From the IMG/VR virus record IMGVR_UViG_3300043773_000707, positions 1 to 22,128 of that record: a DNA stretch of 22,128 nt, one strand, 5' to 3'. Below, piece after piece: positions 14,057 through 21,050 of this stretch. How positions within the stretch are numbered: the first letter of the stretch is position 1; the number at the start of each line of letters is the position of its first letter. Both the position numbers and the translations under genes were made by a program. This stretch comes from a virus. The notes beneath the pieces are model-generated. The model was not told the DNA's origin, ran no database searches, and saw only the letters and a program-made list of their open reading frames with translations.

Positions 14057-14066
14057 AAAAAACAAC

Positions 14067-14630
14067 ATGGCAAACTTACAATTAGACATATTAGTAGTTC
14101 CTACTTATAGTGTATTTACACTTGGTATTACAGATGCTTCTGTATATCCTACTAATCCTCCAGTGGTGTCCGCACCATCTATTGAGATTAATATTCCAGG
14201 ATTTGGAACCAAAATATTACCATTCGTTCCTAATGAAACCAATGTATTTACATCATCTAATTTAGGGATAACAGATATTGGTTGTAATCAACCTCTTCCT
14301 GATGGAATTTATAGAATCAAATATTCTGTTGCTCCTGCATATGCAAACTATATAGAAAGAACAATATTACGTGTTGACAGACTTCAAGAGAAGTTTGACA
14401 ATGCGTTTTTACAATTAAACATGATGGAGTGCGACAGAGCACTTAAAACACAATCTAGTGTTACATTAAACACAATCAACTTCTTTATTCAAGGAGCAAT
14501 TGCAGCAGCTAATAACTGCGCAGAATTTGAATCCAATACATTATATGCTCAGGCAGATAATATGTTAGATAACTTTTTAAAAACCAATTGTGGTTGTTCA
14601 GGTAACAACTACCTAATAAACTTTTACTAA
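14067..14630 (+). CDS. Unknown 187-aa virion candidate
   Basis: No family recognised. The N-terminal half (about 1-100) looks like a beta-sandwich (LQLDILVVPTYSVFTLGITD, EINIPGFGTKILPFVPNETN, DGIYRIKYSVAPAYANYIER), similar in style to immunoglobulin-like phage head or tail domains. The C-terminal half is helical with a few Cys residues (MMECDRALKTQSSVT, AAANNCAEFESN) and ends with KTNCGCSGNNYLINFY. It lacks a Thr tail. It is the first gene after the terminator at 14009-14056 and is followed after two bases by a 31-aa cysteine peptide gene. A minor virion or fibre-adaptor role is likely from context. Confidence 0.72.
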   Translation: MANLQLDILVVPTYSVFTLGITDASVYPTNPPVVSAPSIEINIPGFGTKILPFVPNETNVFTSSNLGITDIGCNQPLPDGIYRIKYSVAPAYANYIERTILRVDRLQEKFDNAFLQLNMMECDRALKTQSSVTLNTINFFIQGAIAAANNCAEFESNTLYAQADNMLDNFLKTNCGCSGNNYLINFY

Positions 14631-14632
14631 TT

Positions 14633-14728
14633 ATGGCACAATGTAATTCATGCGGAGCTAAAGTGGGATGTGGATGTCAATTAACCAATGGGTTATGTGC
14701 ACACTGCGCATCCAAAGTTGAAAAATAA
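14633..14728 (+). CDS. 31-aa cysteine-rich mini-protein (zinc-knuckle-like)
   Basis: The ATG at 14633 opens a 31-codon frame that ends at TAA 14726-14728. The peptide has seven... more precisely CNSC (residues 4-7), CGC (13-15), C22 and CAHC's last Cys (C25), giving a CxxC-x5-CxC-x6-CxxC arrangement in which six Cys residues could bind zinc or form disulphides. It starts two bases after the previous stop codon and ends 12 bases before the next gene, filling the gap exactly, with a TTATGG start context like its neighbours. Similar tiny Cys proteins occur in flavobacterial phage structural operons (from memory). Function is unknown; metal binding is inferred. Confidence 0.6.
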   Translation: MAQCNSCGAKVGCGCQLTNGLCAHCASKVEK

Positions 14729-14740
14729 AAAACTCTGATT

Positions 14741-15106
14741 ATGTTATCACCAAGACTAACAAATTGCCCAGAATGTGCTAACATTCCTTCTTTACTTAAA
14801 AAAATAGATTGCAAGTTAGCAGAGCTTGGCAATAATTTGTACAACAATATTTCATATATGTTGAACAAACCTGTGCCTTCTAGTGACATACTTCAGCTGA
14901 TAGGATATAGAAGAATACTTATGTATAAGTATTGCAATCCTAGTTATGTAGAAAAATACTCTGTTCAAATGATTGCTAGTAGAGTGATTCGTTTGACATT
15001 GGGATGTGTAAGTAAATGTAATGAATTAGAACGTTGCTTAGAGGAGCCTTGTGACATTAAGATTGTATCAAATCCTACAACAACAACCACATCAACAATA
15101 GCTTAA
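14741..15106 (+). CDS. 121-aa protein with Cys pairs and a short Thr tail
   Basis: Unknown family. The N-terminus contains a CPEC pair followed by LLKKIDCKLAELGNNLYNNI, an amphipathic helix that resembles the helical part of the adaptor seen in the downstream fibre genes. The middle (SDILQLIGYRRILMYKYCNP and VIRLTLGCVSKCNELERCLE) is helical with more Cys residues, and the protein ends with a NPTTTTTSTIA tail. The gene sits between the cysteine mini-protein and the tail-collar fibre. It may be a fibre-base or chaperone-like component, which is inferred from the shared tail and position. Confidence 0.72.
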   Translation: MLSPRLTNCPECANIPSLLKKIDCKLAELGNNLYNNISYMLNKPVPSSDILQLIGYRRILMYKYCNPSYVEKYSVQMIASRVIRLTLGCVSKCNELERCLEEPCDIKIVSNPTTTTTSTIA

Positions 15107-15126
15107 ACCTTTTAAAAATTAATAAT

Positions 15127-16257
15127 ATGTCCAATTGCTCAAATTGTTATAACGGATGTACAGAGATTGTCTCTGACAGATGTGTTAAATATACAGGAAT
15201 AGATGTTCCTGTCCTAGGAATCCAAACAGGTGATTCATTATCATTTGTAGAACAAGCATTGATTACATTCCTTACATCTACATTAGATGGTACAGGAATT
15301 AAGATTGATCTTGGTACTACAGTTGTATGTAACCTTGTGCAACAATATCTTCCTACATGTGGAGATCTTTCTATTGTAGATATATCAAAAGCTCTTATAG
15401 AAGCTGCTTGTGATCTTCAAGAACAAATAGATGCTATTGATGCAGATCTTGCTATATTGAATGCTGATTACTCAATTGGATGTTTAACAGGTGTTACAGC
15501 TTCATCAGATACACATGCTATTGTACAAGCTGTTATAAATAAACTATGTCAAGTACAAGTTGATTTAACAGCATTAGCTTTAAATGTTTCTACAAACTAT
15601 GTAAGTATTGCAAATATAAATTCTTATATTCAAGCTTATTTAAATAGTATAAGTTCTTCTACATTAGTTAGTAATAAGATGGTTCCTTATACAGCAGTTC
15701 CTTATTTTGGACCATTGAGTTATTTTAATGGTACAGGAGCTGGTACAGGAGACTGGGTTAAGATCTATTTATGTAATGGTCAAAATGGAACTCCAGATTT
15801 AAGAGGAAGAACATTAGTTGGTACCACTACTGGAATGTTTGGAGGAGCATTAGATCCAGAAGTTGATCCTGCAAATCCTGCAAATCCTAATTATATAATA
15901 ACAACTGAAGTTGGAGCTAATGAAGTATTTTTGTCATCAACTCAAATACCTGCGCATACACATATTGCTACAGCAGTAGCAACTGTCACTCCAGCAACTC
16001 ATTCACATTTAACTGTGTCTGAGGGAACATCTGTTCCTTTAAATGTAGATGATCCAATTGATTCAGGATATTCTTCTGGAGGAAACTTAGGGTATTCCTT
16101 AAGATCTGCATCAGATACAATTGCAAACCTTGGTAAAACAAACGATGTTACTATAGGTGTAGGCGTTGCTGTATCAAATTCTTCAACAGGAGGAGGATTA
16201 GGTCATGCGAATATACAACCTTCTAGAGGATGTTATTATATCATTTATATACCTTAA
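15127..16257 (+). CDS. Tail fibre protein with a tail-collar domain
   Basis: This 376-aa protein is a fibre-type structural protein. Residues 1-20 have paired cysteines (CSNCYNGC). An adaptor follows at about 22-55 (VKYTGIDVPVLGIQTGDSLS) like that of the two downstream fibre genes. Then come helical, coiled-coil-like repeats (IEAACDLQEQIDAIDADLAI). The C-terminal domain (about 195-376) has the marks of the phage tail-collar / microcystin-dependent-protein family: GDWVKIYLCNGQNGTPDLRGR (around 208-228, with D224), PAHTH (H277, H279), THSH and a final NIQPS...YYIIYIP strand. Such domains occur at receptor-contacting fibre tips. No Thr linker is present. It starts the fibre cluster proper. Confidence 0.85.
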   Translation: MSNCSNCYNGCTEIVSDRCVKYTGIDVPVLGIQTGDSLSFVEQALITFLTSTLDGTGIKIDLGTTVVCNLVQQYLPTCGDLSIVDISKALIEAACDLQEQIDAIDADLAILNADYSIGCLTGVTASSDTHAIVQAVINKLCQVQVDLTALALNVSTNYVSIANINSYIQAYLNSISSSTLVSNKMVPYTAVPYFGPLSYFNGTGAGTGDWVKIYLCNGQNGTPDLRGRTLVGTTTGMFGGALDPEVDPANPANPNYIITTEVGANEVFLSSTQIPAHTHIATAVATVTPATHSHLTVSEGTSVPLNVDDPIDSGYSSGGNLGYSLRSASDTIANLGKTNDVTIGVGVAVSNSSTGGGLGHANIQPSRGCYYIIYIP

Positions 16258-16269
16258 TAAATTATCAAA

Positions 16270-17838
16270 ATGGCATATCCATATTTACCAGTAAATCCCT
16301 GTTGTACAGATGTAGTTTTGAATACACCTTGTGGATGTAGTTCTACAATTACTAATAGTGGTTGTAATAACAATAATCCATGTAGTACGCATTTAACTGC
16401 ATCTAGTACTATTGTTTATGATGGTCCTACACTTCCGTGTATAGTGGCTGAACCATGTGATACATTGAATGTAATTTTACAAAAGATAGATGAGATTATT
16501 TGTAATTTACTAACACAAGTAAACTATTTAACTAATCAAGTTACTAACATTACTAATCAAGTGATTGCCATCAATAGTGATATAATCAATATATATAACA
16601 TATTAGATGAATGTTGTGGTGCGACTACTACTACTACATCTACTACTGCAGTTCCTTGTGAAAGCTTCTCATTAGATAACACTGGAACTGAAACTGTTGC
16701 TATAATTATTACTGATTGTACTACAGGAGAATTAACTGCTGTAGTATTAGAACCAGGAGTTACAGATATTTGTGTTGAAACAGATAGCCCTTTAACTGTT
16801 CCTGGAACTGTTATAGCAACACCAAATGGTCCTTGTGGTCCAACAACTACAACTACCACTACACTTACCCCTCCAAGCACTACTACCACTACAACAACAG
16901 AAGCAATTCCTTGTGAATGTTTAACATTCTATAATGATGGTGATAGTGTTCATACTATCTCTTATACTGATTGTGATGATAATATTAATGGACCTATAGT
17001 TATAGAACCTAATGAAACTATACAAGTTTGTGGATGTTGTGGATTTGCTAGTGATGACCTTGTAACTATTTCGATTGGTGCAAATTGTATAGATGGAGAA
17101 TGTCCAGTTCCTACAACTACTACCACTACTACTGCTCTATGTAACTGTTTTGATACAGAGATCACTATATTATCAGAAACATTAGCTGCTACAGATAATA
17201 ATGAACTTACAGTGCTGTACGATGATTGCTTTACTAATCCATATATTAATACATACAATAGACCAGGTATTTATTCATTAGGTTGTGTAGATCAATCTGT
17301 AGGAATAACTGCATTAGGAGAAGTTGATGGTATAGAACAAGCTTTCTATATTGAAATTACAACAGATAGTCCTTGTTGCGATCTTACACCAACAACTACT
17401 ACTACAACTACAATAGCACCGACAACAACAACTACTACTACATTAGGTTGTAGCTGTGTGAATATAATTATTAGTCAAGATGATATTGATGATGCTACAG
17501 GAAACACTGTAACATTCTTTAATGGTAAAGTTAACTTATATCCAGATAAAAATATTACTTGTGAAGATGGAGATACTGATGCTTATTATTCAGTTGCAGG
17601 AACTTATTCATATTGTTTAAAAGGGGATTTGATTCCTACAATTATATTACAGTATGTAAAAGATAATGAAGTGGTAACTAGTGTACAGAGTGAAATTGTT
17701 AATTTGGAAACTGAATGTCTTGTTGATGGTGAATGTGTTCCAACTACTACCACCACAACAACAGTTACACCAACAACTACTACAACTAGTACAAGTAGTT
17801 CTACTACAACAACAACCACTACACTTGCGCCTGCTTAA
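16270..17838 (+). CDS. Modular beads-on-a-string adhesin with (Thr)n linkers
   Basis: This 522-aa protein has a Cys-rich adaptor with a coiled coil (1-117), then four domains separated by Thr linkers: linker 119-129, bead 1 130-189, linker 191-212, bead 2 215-279, linker 281-288, bead 3 291-372, linker 374-392, bead 4 394-489, Thr/Ser tail 491-522. Beads 1 and 2 are paralogues, sharing PCE, an N-x-G, a TDC box and an EP-x-x-T segment. Beads 3 and 4 share C-x-C, an I-x-I strand and AT-x-N. The coiled-coil part (TNQVTNITNQVIAINSDIIN) is repetitive. It is probably an extended host-binding fibre or head/tail decoration. The paired Cys at bead edges may lock domains by disulphides after release. 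No catalytic motif is seen. Confidence 0.8.
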   Translation: MAYPYLPVNPCCTDVVLNTPCGCSSTITNSGCNNNNPCSTHLTASSTIVYDGPTLPCIVAEPCDTLNVILQKIDEIICNLLTQVNYLTNQVTNITNQVIAINSDIINIYNILDECCGATTTTTSTTAVPCESFSLDNTGTETVAIIITDCTTGELTAVVLEPGVTDICVETDSPLTVPGTVIATPNGPCGPTTTTTTTLTPPSTTTTTTTEAIPCECLTFYNDGDSVHTISYTDCDDNINGPIVIEPNETIQVCGCCGFASDDLVTISIGANCIDGECPVPTTTTTTTALCNCFDTEITILSETLAATDNNELTVLYDDCFTNPYINTYNRPGIYSLGCVDQSVGITALGEVDGIEQAFYIEITTDSPCCDLTPTTTTTTTIAPTTTTTTTLGCSCVNIIISQDDIDDATGNTVTFFNGKVNLYPDKNITCEDGDTDAYYSVAGTYSYCLKGDLIPTIILQYVKDNEVVTSVQSEIVNLETECLVDGECVPTTTTTTTVTPTTTTTSTSSSTTTTTTTLAPA

Positions 17839-17855
17839 TTTTAAAATAAATAAAA

Positions 17856-18596
17856 ATGGCTAATTGCTCTCAGATAAATAACACAACTATAATAGGAACG
17901 AGTGCTGTCACATATGATGGCACTCAACTTCCTTGTACAGATGTAAATACATGTGATGGATTAAATACTATTCTTAGTAAGTTTGATGCTATTATATGTA
18001 GTGTATCAGCTAATGTAGCTACTATTACAGAAGATGTAACAAATCTTACAGAAGATGTTATGCTTATAACTGAAGATGTAACTAACATATATAATCAATT
18101 AGGTATATGTTGTCCTACAACAACTACTACTACTACACTTCCTATAACAACCACTACTACTACCACAGTACAGCCTACAACTACCACTACTAGTAGTAGT
18201 TCAACATCTACTAGTACATCAACTAGCACAAGTACATCTACTAGTACAAGTACTTCAACTAGCACATCTACTACTACAAGTACATCATCTACTAGCACAA
18301 CAACATCTACAAGTACATCTAGTACAACAACTACTACAACAACAGAAGCTTATGTTCTATATGAAGGATTGATATCAAATACTTCTGACTTTAGTAATGC
18401 ATGTCTTCTACCGTTAATTGATACAGTTTGGATAGAAGGAAATTACGTGAGAGTGTTTACAGATGCAGGTGGAACTATTCCATTTAATGGATCAAACGTA
18501 TATTGGCATTTACAAAAACTTGCAGACATTAACTCAGCAAGTTTCCCAATAGATGCAAGTGGATTTATTACAGGACCAGCAAGTCTTTGCTTATAA
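17856..18596 (+). CDS. Fibre paralogue: adaptor, coiled coil, Ser/Thr stalk, C-terminal domain
   Basis: This 246-aa protein duplicates the N-terminal plan of the previous gene. VTYDGTQLPCTDVNTCDGLN (about 18-37) parallels IVYDGPTLPCIVAEPCDTLN, followed by a TEDVTNLTEDVMLITEDVTN coiled coil of three similar repeats. A 77-residue stalk (87-163) starts with three Thr-run blocks and becomes an alternating Thr-Ser run. A C-terminal domain (164-246, AYVLYEGLISNTSDFSNACL ... TGPASLCL) has two Cys and beta-strand character. It is presumably a second fibre or adhesin using the same attachment site. The leader shares 22 identical bases, including ATGGCT, with that of the gene at 12807. The long antisense open frame over the stalk is an artefact of the repeat. 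Confidence 0.78.
   Translation: MANCSQINNTTIIGTSAVTYDGTQLPCTDVNTCDGLNTILSKFDAIICSVSANVATITEDVTNLTEDVMLITEDVTNIYNQLGICCPTTTTTTTLPITTTTTTTVQPTTTTTSSSSTSTSTSTSTSTSTSTSTSTSTSTTTSTSSTSTTTSTSTSSTTTTTTTEAYVLYEGLISNTSDFSNACLLPLIDTVWIEGNYVRVFTDAGGTIPFNGSNVYWHLQKLADINSASFPIDASGFITGPASLCL
18114..18344 (+). repeat. Low-complexity Thr/Ser stalk-coding repeat
   Basis: This stretch encodes the Thr and Ser-Thr stalk. Units such as TCTACTAGTACA and TCAACTAGCACA recur several times, but Thr codons ACA, ACT and ACC and Ser codons AGT, AGC, TCA and TCT are mixed. Mixed synonymous codons point to selection for the peptide rather than to very recent slippage. The repeat is still a likely site for recombination and length change. 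Confidence 0.8.
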
Positions 18597-18613
18597 TATA
18601 AAATCAATAACAT

Positions 18614-18925
18614 ATGACAGTATTAATAACATTAACAACAGCAGGAACTGATTCAGGTCCATTTGATTTGTATTCAAATTTAGATGGGTATGTATCAGCT
18701 TTTGAAACAGGAGTCTCTAAATCTGCTTTATTAGCAGGATATTCTTCTGCACTAGTTCCTGATTACACAACAATTATTAGAGTGAAGTCAGATGGTGTGT
18801 GTTTAAATTACGTAGATATTATATTAACATCTGCTACAACTACAACCACAACAACCGTAGCACCAACAACAACTACAACAACAACAGTTGTATCAACAAC
18901 AACTACGACTACTACAATACCTTAA
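18614..18925 (+). CDS. Short fibre-type domain with three (Thr)7 blocks
   Basis: This 103-aa protein has one domain (about 1-73, beta-rich: VLITLTTAGTDSGPFDLYSN and VSKSALLAGYSSALVPDYTT, with a CLNYVDIIL end). Its tail has three blocks of seven Thr separated by VAP and VVS and closed by IP. The same block pattern, T7 followed by three residues usually including Pro, appears in the two preceding genes. I recall similar short domains in Bacteroidota phage tail proteins, but no function is established. It could be an add-on cassette that can recombine with other Thr-linker genes. The block is closed by the terminator at 18965-18998. Confidence 0.72.
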   Translation: MTVLITLTTAGTDSGPFDLYSNLDGYVSAFETGVSKSALLAGYSSALVPDYTTIIRVKSDGVCLNYVDIILTSATTTTTTTVAPTTTTTTTVVSTTTTTTTIP

Positions 18926-18927
18926 AA

Positions 18928-18963
18928 CAACAAAAAATCTTGTTTTGTTGGTTTTACAAGATT
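18928..18963 (+). other. Overlapping hairpins with pseudoknot-like pairing
   Basis: CAACAAAA (18928-18935) pairs with TTTTGTTG (18943-18950) over 8 bp, leaving the 7-nt loop AATCTTG (18936-18942). That loop is fully complementary to CAAGATT (18957-18963). The two stems are therefore either alternatives or, with a strained zero-base linker, an H-type pseudoknot. It lies between the last fibre stop codon and the terminator. Significance is unknown. Confidence 0.4.
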
Positions 18964-18964
18964 T

Positions 18965-18998
18965 CTCCTAGTGATATTTATTGCTAGGAGTTTTTGTT
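18965..18998 (+). terminator. Strong intrinsic terminator of the fibre block
   Basis: CTCCTAG (18965-18971) and CTAGGAG (18984-18990) form a perfect 7-bp stem with a 12-nt loop, followed directly by TTTTTGTTT. This is the clearest Rho-independent terminator in the window and separates the fibre genes from the phosphoesterase unit. Confidence 0.85.
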
Positions 18999-19043
18999 TC
19001 TAACTATTTTAATTATAAATAATTAAGTCTCTAACTAAAATTA

Positions 19044-19076
19044 TTTGGAATATATAAAAACAATTGTTTATCTTTA
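19044..19076 (+). promoter_or_regulatory. Promoter for the phosphoesterase-connector unit
   Basis: TTTG (19044-19047), a 21-nt spacer and TATCTTTA (19069-19076) match TTTG / TAnnTTTG except for the last base. It lies after the terminator and about 28 nt before the ATG at 19105. A start near 19083 would give a short leader. Confidence 0.55.
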
Positions 19077-19104
19077 CAATATTTTTTAACTAATATGAGT
19101 ACAT

Positions 19105-20319
19105 ATGTCTGAAAATCAAAGCTTGTTACATCGATTAGAAGAGTTATTAAGTCAGAAGAAAAGTAAAAAATTCTATGCTGAAAAACTAGGAATAAGTGAA
19201 TTTGAAGTGGGTGAGCTCATGAAGGAGCTTAGAGAAAAAGATACAGAACCTGTATCAAGAAACTATACAGAAGAACGTAAAGTTAATGTTGAAAAAGGTA
19301 CAATAGAAAGTACAATTATATCAGACTTTGATCCTAAAGATGATATTGAATTAGCTAAGCTACATAAAATAAATCTAGACAAGTATGTAATTACAAACTA
19401 CTGGTCTAAGATGTTACCAAGTGGGAAGTTTACTTCCTCAGTCTTCTCCAAGAAGAAAGAAGCAAAAGATTACTCTCCTGAAGACTTTGCTAAGTTTTTA
19501 GAAAACTACAAACCAAATAACATAACAATCACTAAAGAGAACTATTCTATAGAGAAAGATTATGTAGATGTAGAAATCTCTATATCTGATTATCATTTAG
19601 CTAAAAAAACTGTAGATGGTGATAATGATCCTACAACAAGAGCTTTACGATATGTTACAATGGCTCAGTCTTTGATTGAAAAAGTAAAATCAAACTACAA
19701 CATAAACAATGTAGTGCTACCTATATCAAATGATTTCTTTCATACTGATAACTATCAACACCAAACTACAAACGGTACTCCACAGGACACTATAATGGAT
19801 TATCATTCAGAATACGAATTAGGATTTGCTGTTCTTGTAGATACAATAAACATGTTGAGAAAGTATGCTAGTAATGTAACAGTTATTCTTGTACAAGGAA
19901 ATCATGACAGAACTAAATCTTTTTATCTAGCTCATGCATTAGATGTATTCTTTAGAGATGCAATAGATGTAGAGTTTATAAGAGAACATTCTGTTATCAA
20001 AGGAATAACATTAGGAAATACATTCATTGGATGGCACCATGGTAATTGTAAGTTAGAAGACTTACCATTATTATTTGCAACACATCCAAAATATAGTCAC
20101 CAGTTTGGTGATGCTGTTTATAGAGAGGTACACACAGGAGATAAACACCACTACATGGCTAAAGAAGTCAAAGGTGTAAGAATACAACAAATGCCTAGTC
20201 TTTCAGGAACTGATAGATGGCACTTAGATAATAACTTCGTACATTCTGTACGTGCAGCTCTTGCTCTAGTTTATGATCGTAATCTAGGTAAAATAGCAGA
20301 GTTTGAAACTCGAATATAA
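19105..20319 (+). CDS. Metallophosphoesterase with N-terminal HTH-like segment
   Basis: This 404-aa protein has a calcineurin-type phosphoesterase domain with its metal ligands in order: SDYH (D162, H164), a variant second motif SNDFFH (D210; the usual Gly is Ser-Asn), GNHD (N266, H267, D268), WHHG (H311, H312) and HTGDKHH (H343 and H348 or H349, replacing GHxH). The family includes DNA nucleases such as SbcD/Mre11 and various phosphatases; the substrate here is not evident. Residues 1-45 (KKFYAEKLGISEFEVGELMK) read as a helix-turn-helix, which would favour a nucleic-acid substrate. It is the first gene after a new promoter and precedes connector-type structural genes. Possible roles are processing host or phage DNA, or virion-associated hydrolysis. 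Activity is inferred from retained ligands. Confidence 0.88.
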   Translation: MSENQSLLHRLEELLSQKKSKKFYAEKLGISEFEVGELMKELREKDTEPVSRNYTEERKVNVEKGTIESTIISDFDPKDDIELAKLHKINLDKYVITNYWSKMLPSGKFTSSVFSKKKEAKDYSPEDFAKFLENYKPNNITITKENYSIEKDYVDVEISISDYHLAKKTVDGDNDPTTRALRYVTMAQSLIEKVKSNYNINNVVLPISNDFFHTDNYQHQTTNGTPQDTIMDYHSEYELGFAVLVDTINMLRKYASNVTVILVQGNHDRTKSFYLAHALDVFFRDAIDVEFIREHSVIKGITLGNTFIGWHHGNCKLEDLPLLFATHPKYSHQFGDAVYREVHTGDKHHYMAKEVKGVRIQQMPSLSGTDRWHLDNNFVHSVRAALALVYDRNLGKIAEFETRI

Positions 20320-20321
20320 TT

Positions 20322-21050
20322 ATGGCAACATTAAGAAAATTAGTATCTGATGTTAGAAGTGTCCACAAGATACTTTCTACAGACAGTCTTATTACAGATA
20401 GAGCAATCGCATCTGAGATAAGAAACAATGCATTAATGCTAATTAAAAGAGAAACCAACCTAAGAAAACTTTGGGCCACTGATACACTATTCACTACTAT
20501 TCCTTGTTTAGAAATGATAGAAGTACCTATCTCTGAATGTTGTAACTATGTAGATGATTGTACAGTTGCTAGAACAAAACTTAAACTCCCACGTATATCA
20601 GAAGGTAATTACCAATATGTAATACAAGGAGTTTATTCTATTAATGCTATGAGTGGTCAAGGAAAAAAATTAAAAGAAATAACTATCAACAGATATATAA
20701 ATCTTTTAAAGCTTCCTATAATCAAGAAAGAAGAATACTATTGGATATCTAATGGATATCTATATGTAAACAATCCTTTGCTTAAAGCAATCAGATTTGT
20801 AGCTTTATTTGAAGAAGATGTGGAGAATGAAATTATGTATCCAGAATGTGGATGTGGAACTCCAGAATATACACTTGAGCAATTATGTATGAATCCATTA
20901 GATAAAGAATTTCCTCTTCCTGGATATTTAGAACAACAAACATTACAACTTACATCTCAAAAACTTCTATCTACATATTTCAATCTTAAAACAGATACTA
21001 GTGCAGAAGGAATAGATGGACAAGCGCCAAATTCAAAACCAACTAATTAA
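20322..21050 (+). CDS. Probable neck or ring structural protein
   Basis: This 242-aa protein opens with a helical segment (MATLRKLVSDVRSVHKILST) containing the stretch EIRNNALMLIKRETNLRKLW. It is followed by a beta-rich part with paired Cys (ISECCNYVDDCTVARTKLKL), a domain with NRYINLLKLPIIKKEEYYWI and NGYLYVNNPLLKAIRFVALF, then ECGCGTPEYTLEQLC. The C-terminal part (LPGYLEQQTLQLTSQKLLST) resembles the end of phage connector proteins. The start and the RETNLRKLW region recall crAss-like ring proteins (from memory), so a ring or tail-adaptor role is the best guess. It begins two bases after the previous stop and overlaps the next gene by one base, which argues for a shared transcript and complex. 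Confidence 0.78.
   Translation: MATLRKLVSDVRSVHKILSTDSLITDRAIASEIRNNALMLIKRETNLRKLWATDTLFTTIPCLEMIEVPISECCNYVDDCTVARTKLKLPRISEGNYQYVIQGVYSINAMSGQGKKLKEITINRYINLLKLPIIKKEEYYWISNGYLYVNNPLLKAIRFVALFEEDVENEIMYPECGCGTPEYTLEQLCMNPLDKEFPLPGYLEQQTLQLTSQKLLSTYFNLKTDTSAEGIDGQAPNSKPTN

Noticed and set aside
16557-18298. Long leftward open frames rich in Val and Leu
   Set aside because: They are the antisense readings of Thr-coding ACN repeats and carry no independent coding signal.
15127-18925. Diversity-generating retroelement or phase-variable tandem repeat acting on the fibre genes
   Set aside because: No reverse transcriptase or template repeat is in the window, and the Thr tracts use mixed codons rather than a uniform slippage-prone unit.
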